From: Coprobacillus sp.
GTDB lineage: Bacteria > Bacillota_I > Bacilli_A > RFN20 > CAG-826
Direction: 5' to 3'
Length of the DNA: 35,108 nt
Assembly: GCA_021203745.1 (NCBI GenBank)
Contig: JAJQAP010000034.1
Coordinates: 4,317 to 39,424, forward strand
Shown: in pieces, positions 27,714 through 35,108 of the stretch
Layout: each line of letters starts with the position of its first letter
Numbering within the stretch: position 1 is the stretch's first letter
Notes under the pieces: model-generated
What the model was told of the DNA's origin: nothing
Databases searched by the model: none
Seen by the model: only the letters and a program-made list of their open reading frames with translations
Program-made: the position numbers and the translations under genes

Positions 27714-29084
27714 ATGCCAGAGCTTCCGGAAGTTGAAACAATTAAAAACATCCTTAATGATATCCTTCCTGGGAAGGTTATTTCTTCTGTCGAGATAAAC
27801 CGAGAGAAATCAGTCCTAGGAGATCCTAAAACATTTATGGATTCATTAAAAGGTAAGAAGATATTAGAGATAGGAAGAAAGGGAAAATATCTTATATTCT
27901 ATCTAGCGGATGATTATGTCATTATTTCTCATTTAAGAATGGAAGGTAAGTACTATTTAGAGGATGAAAAAGAGGATGATACTAAATATGCTCGTATTGT
28001 CTATCATTTCACGGATGGCTCTAAATTATGTTTTGATGATTCCCGTTCATTTGGAATTACAAAACTCACTAAAAAAGACCAATATCTTGATGAAAAGGAA
28101 TTAAAAACACTAGGATTAGAACCCTTTTCAATTGAAAATGTCGATTACTTAATCGAGAAAACAAAGAATATAAGCACGCCAATAAAGTCAACATTACTTG
28201 ACCAATCAATAATCGCAGGACTCGGTAATATATACGCTGATGAAGTTCTCTTTTTATCGGGAATTAATCCAATGGAAAAAGCAAAAAAACTTACAAGAGA
28301 AGACTGGGAAAAAGTCCTTACTAATTCAATAGACGTTTTAAATAAAGCAATTAAAGAAGGTGGATCTACAATTAGATCATATCACCCAGGAAAAGGGATA
28401 GATGGTAACTTCCAAACCCAGTTAAATGTCTATGGTAAAAAGGGAGAACCTTGTCCTAAATGCGGACACAAATTGTATTATAAAAAAATAGGTGGAAGAG
28501 GCTCGACATTCTGCCCGAGATGCCAAGCAAAAAAGAACCCACCAATTTACTATGGATTAACCGGTCCGCTCTCCGCGGGTAAATCGACAGTTTTAGATAT
28601 TTGTAAGAAGCTAGGGGTAGCAACACTATCCGCCGATGATATTGTCCATGAACTATATAAAAACGGAAAAGTGATTAAAAAGATTAACCAAATAACCTCG
28701 CAAAATTTTGAAGGTGAAGTTAATCGAGAACTTTTACGAGATTACTTAATTGAAAATCCTCGTAAAGTGAAGCAAGTCGATAATTATATTCATCCTCTTG
28801 TTAAAGAGAGAATCATTAGTGAAATGACTCGTAATAAAAAGGAGAAAATGGTCGTTGAAGTTCCACTACTCTTTGAAGCGGGTTTTGATAATCTCTTTGA
28901 TTACAATATTGCTGTGTCTATAAACGAAGATTCTAGAAAGTCACATATAAAAACTAGTGATTTATTAAAACTTAATAAAAAAGATAATGATTTTTACACT
29001 TCTCAAGCGGATATCATTATCGAAAATAATTCAGATTTAAAGAGTCTTGAAAAAGAAGTTAGCGATAAGCTCCTTCAAGATTAA
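27714..29084 (+). CDS. mutM-coaE: Fused formamidopyrimidine-DNA glycosylase (MutM/Fpg) - dephospho-CoA kinase (CoaE)
   Basis: N-terminal MPELPEVETIKNIL, C4 zinc finger CPKCGHK...FCPRCQAK, then directly IYYGLTGPLSAGKSTVLDICKKLGVATLSADDIVHELY (CoaE P-loop) in one uninterrupted frame. Confidence 0.93.
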   Translation: MPELPEVETIKNILNDILPGKVISSVEINREKSVLGDPKTFMDSLKGKKILEIGRKGKYLIFYLADDYVIISHLRMEGKYYLEDEKEDDTKYARIVYHFTDGSKLCFDDSRSFGITKLTKKDQYLDEKELKTLGLEPFSIENVDYLIEKTKNISTPIKSTLLDQSIIAGLGNIYADEVLFLSGINPMEKAKKLTREDWEKVLTNSIDVLNKAIKEGGSTIRSYHPGKGIDGNFQTQLNVYGKKGEPCPKCGHKLYYKKIGGRGSTFCPRCQAKKNPPIYYGLTGPLSAGKSTVLDICKKLGVATLSADDIVHELYKNGKVIKKINQITSQNFEGEVNRELLRDYLIENPRKVKQVDNYIHPLVKERIISEMTRNKKEKMVVEVPLLFEAGFDNLFDYNIAVSINEDSRKSHIKTSDLLKLNKKDNDFYTSQADIIIENNSDLKSLEKEVSDKLLQD

Positions 29085-29967
29085 ATTCTATTTCCCCACC
29101 ACAGGCACCTCTTATAGTTTCTACTAACCTGGATGCTTTTGCATTACCTCCAGCGCTACTACCACCATAAATGCCTCTAATTTCATCGAGGTGATAATGA
29201 CTGACGAGGATGGTAATTAAATCATGAGAATATCTAAACTCTAAAATTGGACTAATAATCGCATCTCTAATATAGTCACTCGTATATTCATCACCAAAAT
29301 TATCGATAATTAAAACATTACATAACTGATAACGTTTAATTAAATCTTGTTGATCTTGTTTATAAGCATCAGAGATTTCTTTAATTCTGATTGGAGCGTT
29401 TATAAAGCAGATTGGTCCTTGACCAGACCTAGCTAGTTCATTAGCGAGAACCGCGGCAAAATAAGTCTTCCCTGTTTTATCTAGTCCATAAATATAAGCG
29501 GATTTTTTCTCACCCACCACTCTTTTAAAGGCTTTATTTCTATAACGAGTTCTATCAAAATCTTTATCGGTTATCGTGGCGTGGCTCCACTGCTCAGGAA
29601 AATCATGGATTTGGAAGTTAGATCTAATTGAACTCTCTTCAAGTGATAACTCACAGGGAGAGATAGAACGTTCAATAATGTTATGAGAGAAATTTAGACC
29701 AATTTGTTGTTGAGGGAATCTCTTTTCACATTTATCAAGTCCAGGACAAGAAGCGCAGTATTCTTTATCCTTTAAATAATCGTAAACTTTATCGTAATAC
29801 TTAAAGATGATGTCGTCGGATATAGTAACGAGTAATGGGTCTTCGTTTTTATGCTCAGCGACATATTTTTTACACTCTTCCATAAACTGTTCGTCAGAGG
29901 TCGAAAAGATTGGGTCCTGTTCGAGCTCTTCACTTACTCTCTTAATGTCAAAATCATTTTCCGCCAT
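29059..29967 (-). CDS. dnaI: Primosomal protein DnaI-like AAA+ helicase loader
   Basis: Cys-rich N-terminal domain CASCPGLDKCEKRFPQ; Walker A GLDKTGKT; Walker B NVLIIDNFGDE; downstream of the dnaB-like gene. Confidence 0.9.
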   Translation of the reverse strand: MAENDFDIKRVSEELEQDPIFSTSDEQFMEECKKYVAEHKNEDPLLVTISDDIIFKYYDKVYDYLKDKEYCASCPGLDKCEKRFPQQQIGLNFSHNIIERSISPCELSLEESSIRSNFQIHDFPEQWSHATITDKDFDRTRYRNKAFKRVVGEKKSAYIYGLDKTGKTYFAAVLANELARSGQGPICFINAPIRIKEISDAYKQDQQDLIKRYQLCNVLIIDNFGDEYTSDYIRDAIISPILEFRYSHDLITILVSHYHLDEIRGIYGGSSAGGNAKASRLVETIRGACGGEIEFNLEGAYR

Positions 29968-31252
29968 TTCGCACCATATCGATTAATCGATTCCATTCTT
30001 CATCAGAGTTATCGATTTCTTCCTCTTCTTTGTTTATTTTATCATTTTTTGCTTCAGTTTCACTACTACCTGCTTTTTTTGCACTAGTTTTACTTCTCTT
30101 TTTTCTTTCTCCATTAAGATAATCAAGAGCATCAGCGGCATTTGTTACTCCCTCTCTTACAAGGGTAGCGGCAACCTTTTGCATGTAGTTAGATGGTAAG
30201 GTATTGTTTTGCGTTTCAAGTGTAAAACTAACAAGAGCGTTTATTACGGGGTTAGTTAGATGATATTTACTACTTAATGTATTAAGGATATTTAAGTCTG
30301 CATCTGCGGGTTCGATTCCCTTTTGAAGATCTTGAAGATATTTAACTGGGGCTTCACTTTCCATCTGATTGATCTTTTTTGCAAGTTCAGATTCAGAATT
30401 GAGTTTTTTGGGATTAAGGTTATCACGTAATATTTGACTTTCCACTCGATACTGACTGTTATAGGATAGTTGTCTCATGATTAATTTCGTGTCGATTCTT
30501 TCTCCAACAGGTTTATCCGCTTTATAGGTAATATTTACCGCAACGGCCATCTCTAGTTCACTCGCTCCATACAACTCGGCAATACGACTTATTTCATTGA
30601 GTTCGTCTTTTGAAAACGAGTCTTTTGTTAAAGATCCGACTGGCACTTGTAATGAACAGGCTTCAATAAAATCTGCGGTAGAGAAGGTCGAATTAATGTG
30701 AGCGTTTTCTCTTCCTTTAATCTTGTCGGTATTTGTCGCACTGCTAAATGGTTTTGAATCGTAGTTAGGTCTATATACTTCTTTAAAGGTCGCCGATATA
30801 TCTTCTCCTTCTATTTCTTCTTCACTGGTCACATAAATCGATTTAATTAACTCCGCTTCTTGGTCCCCTAAGTTTCTTTTTAGCATCCCGTAATACAAGG
30901 TATTATTAATAAACCTATCAGGAGGATAAGGTGGATATAGTTCATAATGGTATAAGTTATACTCTTCTTTTTCTTCTAGGTATGTTTTAACTAGACCCAT
31001 CGCTTCTAGTTGTTCTCTTGCACTGTTAAAGGTATCGAGATTCATCTGAATCCTATTTAGAAACTTTTCATGACTAATAATAGGACCAACCTCTTCTAGT
31101 TTACTCTCCGTTAAAAAAGAGAAGTATAGGGCTAGAGCGGCGTAGCCAATTATAGGTTCATATAAATTAATGAGGGTATCTCGATCATAATCGGCGAATA
31201 ACCCTTTAAAGGAAACAGAAAGATAATCTTTACCTAACGCAATACTTTTCAT
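29954..31252 (-). CDS. dnaB: Replication initiation / membrane attachment protein DnaB-like (Firmicutes DnaB, DnaD/DnaB domain)
   Basis: 432 aa, N-terminal LINLYEPIIGYAALALYFSFLTE, DnaD-like C-terminal helices; 14-nt overlap with dnaI. Confidence 0.85.
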   Translation of the reverse strand: MKSIALGKDYLSVSFKGLFADYDRDTLINLYEPIIGYAALALYFSFLTESKLEEVGPIISHEKFLNRIQMNLDTFNSAREQLEAMGLVKTYLEEKEEYNLYHYELYPPYPPDRFINNTLYYGMLKRNLGDQEAELIKSIYVTSEEEIEGEDISATFKEVYRPNYDSKPFSSATNTDKIKGRENAHINSTFSTADFIEACSLQVPVGSLTKDSFSKDELNEISRIAELYGASELEMAVAVNITYKADKPVGERIDTKLIMRQLSYNSQYRVESQILRDNLNPKKLNSESELAKKINQMESEAPVKYLQDLQKGIEPADADLNILNTLSSKYHLTNPVINALVSFTLETQNNTLPSNYMQKVAATLVREGVTNAADALDYLNGERKKRSKTSAKKAGSSETEAKNDKINKEEEEIDNSDEEWNRLIDMVRNGGK

Positions 31253-31313
31253 AACTTCTTTATTATCTAAAAAGTTTTGTGTGTAATCAACTAATAATAT
31301 TTACATATTATTT

Positions 31314-31332
31314 GGTGGATAATTTATCCACC
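31314..31332. promoter_or_regulatory. Inverted pair of DnaA-box-like sites
   Basis: GGTGGATAA-T-TTATCCACC, each half one mismatch from TTATCCACA. Confidence 0.6.
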
Positions 31333-31378
31333 TAAAAACTAGTCAGTGTATAAATAAATGAGTGAATAACTCGTATAT

Positions 31379-31387
31379 TTATCCACA
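31379..31387 (+). promoter_or_regulatory. Consensus DnaA box TTATCCACA
   Basis: Exact consensus 9-mer in the dnaB-pfkA divergent intergenic region. Confidence 0.65.
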
Positions 31388-31485
31388 TTTAAAATGTGAG
31401 TAAATCTAGTCTTGGAAATTATTATTAATAATTTACAAAATAGGGTTTATACACTAAACTATAAGAAGTAAAAGAGGACATAGAT

Positions 31486-32451
31486 ATGGCAAAAAAAATC
31501 GCAATACTCACAAGTGGGGGTGATGCCCCTGGAATGAACCCCACAATTAGAGCTCTTATTAGAGCGGGCTTAGATGCAGGAGACGAAATGTATGTCGTCT
31601 ATGATGGCTTCAAGGGGTTATACGAAGGAAATATAGAACAAGTTGATAAGAAATTCTCTTCTGGGATCTTAAATCGAGGTGGCACAGTGATTAGAAGTGC
31701 TAGATTCCCAGAGTTTGCTGATGTTGAAGTGGCGAAAGTTGCGGCAAAACAGCTTAAGGATAGAGGAATAGATTATCTAGTAGGTATAGGAGGGGATGGA
31801 ACATACCATGGTCTAGCATCTCTTCATAAATTAGGTGTTAAGGTTATTGGACTACCTGGCACAATTGATAATGATATAGCAACAAGCGATGAAACAATCG
31901 GTTTTAATACATGTCTAGAAACAATTGTTGATGCTCTTGAAAAGATTAAAGATACTTCCTCCTCTCATACAAGATGTGCGGTTGTCGAAGTGATGGGTAG
32001 GCTTTGTGATGATCTAGCGATAAATGCTTCTATTGCGGTAGGAGCAGAGGTAACAGTTACCCACTCCCACAATCTCAGTGAAGAAGAGATTATTAAGCGT
32101 GTGCAAGCGGTAAAAGATGAACGAATCTCTCATTGCCTTGTAGTTGTCTCTGAACATCTTTTAGATGTCAATGAACTAGCTAGTCATATAGAAGCGGCTA
32201 CAGGATATGAAACTAAAGCGGAGGTTTTAGGTAGACTCCAACGTGGTGGGGTGCCTTGCGCAAAAGATAGAATCCTTGGCTCCACTCTTGCAATGCATGC
32301 AATTGAGCTTATTAACGAAGATAAAACAGGAAGACTCGTTGGTATCCATAATGGAAAGCCAGCGGATTACGATATCTTAGAAACTGTCGATATTAAAAGA
32401 CAAGTGGCAAATACAGACTTATATAAAGTTGTCGATACATTAGGGAAGTAA
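31486..32451 (+). CDS. pfkA: 6-phosphofructokinase
   Basis: AILTSGGDAPGMN; GGDGTYHG; PGTIDNDI; VLGRLQRGGVPCAKDRILG. Confidence 0.97.
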   Translation: MAKKIAILTSGGDAPGMNPTIRALIRAGLDAGDEMYVVYDGFKGLYEGNIEQVDKKFSSGILNRGGTVIRSARFPEFADVEVAKVAAKQLKDRGIDYLVGIGGDGTYHGLASLHKLGVKVIGLPGTIDNDIATSDETIGFNTCLETIVDALEKIKDTSSSHTRCAVVEVMGRLCDDLAINASIAVGAEVTVTHSHNLSEEEIIKRVQAVKDERISHCLVVVSEHLLDVNELASHIEAATGYETKAEVLGRLQRGGVPCAKDRILGSTLAMHAIELINEDKTGRLVGIHNGKPADYDILETVDIKRQVANTDLYKVVDTLGK

Positions 32452-33302
32452 TGGAAAAAGTCATATCGCTCGATATCGGGGGAACAAATTTAAGAGCGGC
32501 CCTCATTAACTCTAATTACCAAATCGAAAAAGTTATTAAGAAAGATAACAATACTTTTGGTGATTTAGATAAGTTTTACGAAGAAATCATCAATTTAATT
32601 AGAGATTTAAACGTAAATTTAGATGAAGTATCAAATATTTCTATTGGAGTGCCAGGTCGCGTTAGACATAACGGAATGATTGACGCTCTCCCAAATATTG
32701 GTATCGAGAATATCGACTTAAAAACAAAATTAAAGACCACTTTTAACAAAGACGTATATATAAAAAACGATGCAGAAATGGGTTTACTAGCGGAAGCCGT
32801 TCTCGGCGCAGGTAAAGACTATGACGGTGTTTATTTTATTACGATCTCCACTGGTGTAGGAGGGGCTTTTGCCTATAAAGGAGAGCTAAAAAACTACGGA
32901 AAAGAAATCGGTCATATCCCAGTGCTTTATAAAAACGAATACTACGACTTTGAATCGATCTGTTCAGGAGGGGGAATTGTAAGACTCTCTAAAATGAATG
33001 GGTTAAGAGTTAAAAATTCTAAGGAGTTTTTTGACCTAGTTAGAAAAGAAAATAAAAAAGCACTATCTATATTTAACACTTGGATAGAACTATTCTCTTC
33101 TTTTTTAAGGTATATAAAGGATATTTATAACCCAGATATCTTTACCTTTACGGGAGGGGTATTTAAAAATAAAGACTTAATTTTCCCTAAATTAAAAGAG
33201 AACAATCCCAGTCTAAATATGGTAGAATGTTATTTTGAAGAGAACGCTGGCCTCATTGGTGGGGCGGTTTATGGTTTTCAAAGAGAGAGGAACAAAGTAT
33301 GA
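32451..33302 (+). CDS. ROK-family glucokinase
   Basis: VISLDIGGTNLRAALI; KNDAEMGLLAEAVLGAGKDY; STGVGGAFAYKGEL; start codon overlaps pfkA stop (TAATG). Confidence 0.88.
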   Translation: MEKVISLDIGGTNLRAALINSNYQIEKVIKKDNNTFGDLDKFYEEIINLIRDLNVNLDEVSNISIGVPGRVRHNGMIDALPNIGIENIDLKTKLKTTFNKDVYIKNDAEMGLLAEAVLGAGKDYDGVYFITISTGVGGAFAYKGELKNYGKEIGHIPVLYKNEYYDFESICSGGGIVRLSKMNGLRVKNSKEFFDLVRKENKKALSIFNTWIELFSSFLRYIKDIYNPDIFTFTGGVFKNKDLIFPKLKENNPSLNMVECYFEENAGLIGGAVYGFQRERNKV

Positions 33303-35065
33303 AAATAACCTTACATGATGGATCATTAAAAGAAATTGATAAGGACTCGAAAGAAGCTTTTGCGACTTTAAATCATAGCACTGCCCATTTACTCGCTGAA
33401 GCAGTACTTGCCCTATATCCAGACTCTAAACTATCGATAGGTCCTTCTATTGAAGAGGGTTTTTACTACGATATTGATTTCTCTTTCCCTTTTACTGAAG
33501 AGCATATGAAACTCATCGAAGATAAGATGAAAGAGATTACTAAAAAGAACTATAAAATTGAATACCTCACAATGACAAAAGCGGAGGCACTCGAATACTT
33601 TAAGGATAACCCTTATAAAGTGGAGCTTATAGAAAACCTTCAAGATGGAGATATATCTTGTTTTAAACAAAATGATTTTATCGATTTATGTCGCGGACCA
33701 CATCTTCAAGACTCGACGATGATTAAACACTTTAAACTTCTCTCTATTGCAGGAGCTTACTGGAGAGGGGACTCCAAAAATAAACAACTAGTAAGAATAT
33801 ATGGCACCTCTCATTTTAGTGAAGAGTCTCTTCAAAACTACCTCAATCTTGTGGAAGAAAGAAAAAAGAGAGATCATAGGCTACTTGGTAAACAGTTAGA
33901 GCTATTCTCTATCTCAGAATACGGACCAGGATTCCCTTTCTGGCTTCCTAATGGATTAATCGTTAAAGATGAAATTGAAAAGTATTTAAAAGAATTACTT
34001 CATAAATATGGTTACCAGTTAATACAAACCCCAACGATTCTTTCAAGAGAACTCTGGGAGACATCAGGTCACTGGGACCACTACCAAAACAATATGTACA
34101 CCACAAAAGTCGAAGATAAAGAGTTTGCCATTAAACCGATGAACTGTCCAGGAGCGGTTATTGTCTATAACTCCTCGCTTCACTCCTATAGGGACCTACC
34201 TATTAGACTAGCGGAGATGGGTCATGTCCACCGCCACGAGGCTAGTGGGGCTCTAAATGGACTCTTTAGAGTGAGATCTTTTACCCAAGATGATGCCCAT
34301 ATATTCTGTCGTGAAGATCAGTTAGCAAAAGAGATTAATAACTGCATTAAACTCTTTGATGAAGTTTATTCTCTCTTTAATCTCGATTATTCAATAGAAC
34401 TATCCACAAGACCAGAAACTGGATATATCGGAGATCCTAAACTTTGGACAAAGGCGGAACGCATTCTAGAAAGTGCCTGTAAAAGGACCCATAAAGAGTT
34501 TGATATTAATCCAGGAGATGGAGCATTCTATGGTCCTAAACTAGATTTTAAAGTAAGAGACTCGATGAATAGAGTCTGGCAATGTGGAACAATTCAACTT
34601 GATATGAATCTTCCGACAAGATTTAACTGTACATATGTTGACTCTGACGGAGAAAAGAAAGAACCAATTATGATCCATAGAGCGTGTTTTGGTTCATTTG
34701 AAAGATTTATTGGTATACTCATTGAGCATTTTGGTGGGGCTTTCCCTGTTTGGATGGCGCCTACACAAGTAGTCATCTTACCAGTGAATAACGAGTATCA
34801 TCTAAAAACCGCAGAAAAGTTAAGAGATCAGTTTGATAAAAAAGGCATTAGAGTGACACTCGATGATTCTAATGAGAAATTAGGATATCGAATGAGAAAT
34901 GCTCAGATGAAAAAAGTTCCTTATACAATCGTGATTGGAGATAATGAAGTTAATAATAAGACTGTTACTTATCGTACCTATAAAGATAAGGAACAAATTA
35001 CAGTCCCTACCTCAGACTTTATAAAGATGATTTGTAAAGAAAGAGACAGTAGAAAAATAAATTAA
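33299..35065 (+). CDS. thrS: Threonyl-tRNA synthetase, apparently lacking a full TGS domain
   Basis: Editing motifs NHSTAHLL and CRGPHL; class II motifs MNCPGAVIVY, RHEASGALNGLFRVRSFTQDDAHIFC, GCIQ-like CGTIQLDMNLPTRF. Confidence 0.95.
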   Translation: MKITLHDGSLKEIDKDSKEAFATLNHSTAHLLAEAVLALYPDSKLSIGPSIEEGFYYDIDFSFPFTEEHMKLIEDKMKEITKKNYKIEYLTMTKAEALEYFKDNPYKVELIENLQDGDISCFKQNDFIDLCRGPHLQDSTMIKHFKLLSIAGAYWRGDSKNKQLVRIYGTSHFSEESLQNYLNLVEERKKRDHRLLGKQLELFSISEYGPGFPFWLPNGLIVKDEIEKYLKELLHKYGYQLIQTPTILSRELWETSGHWDHYQNNMYTTKVEDKEFAIKPMNCPGAVIVYNSSLHSYRDLPIRLAEMGHVHRHEASGALNGLFRVRSFTQDDAHIFCREDQLAKEINNCIKLFDEVYSLFNLDYSIELSTRPETGYIGDPKLWTKAERILESACKRTHKEFDINPGDGAFYGPKLDFKVRDSMNRVWQCGTIQLDMNLPTRFNCTYVDSDGEKKEPIMIHRACFGSFERFIGILIEHFGGAFPVWMAPTQVVILPVNNEYHLKTAEKLRDQFDKKGIRVTLDDSNEKLGYRMRNAQMKKVPYTIVIGDNEVNNKTVTYRTYKDKEQITVPTSDFIKMICKERDSRKIN

Positions 35066-35108
35066 TTAGTTATTTACACTTTATATCATAAATGATATAT
35101 TATCAGTG

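Noticed and set aside
1-35108. CRISPR arrays, tRNA/rRNA genes, transposases or prophage genes
   Set aside because: No spaced repeat array, tRNA cloverleaf, rRNA or transposase motif recognised in the window

Overview
Low-GC Firmicutes/Mollicutes-like segment (standard code: TGA is a stop, TGG encodes Trp). Left part (about 1-18.6 kb): a carbohydrate locus that looks dedicated to beta-glucan (laminarin/lichenan-type) use. It holds three GH16 lipoproteins, a ~1045-aa GH94-like (possibly GH149/GH161) disaccharide/oligosaccharide phosphorylase, a sugar ABC transporter (SBP, two permeases, MsmK-type ATPase), a beta-helix/GLUG-like lipoprotein, a cytoplasmic GH30 enzyme, a YesL-like membrane protein, two orphan membrane proteins and a LacI regulator with three recognisable palindromic operators. 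Right part (18.9-35.1 kb): core genes ackA, a DHH phosphoesterase, dnaE, polA, a fused mutM-coaE, dnaI-like and dnaB-like genes, pfkA, a ROK glucokinase and thrS. The most interesting item is a small island at 21.18-22.02 kb between the DHH gene and dnaE. A CptN/ToxN-like (type III toxin) gene is flanked by two paralogous ~66-nt small-RNA genes. Each has its own promoter with identical geometry, a GNRA-capped hairpin and a predicted H-type pseudoknot, and every substitution between the copies falls in unpaired positions. This looks like a type III toxin-antitoxin locus with an unusual architecture: single-unit antitoxin RNAs on both sides of the toxin. A second notable item is the single-ORF MutM-CoaE fusion.
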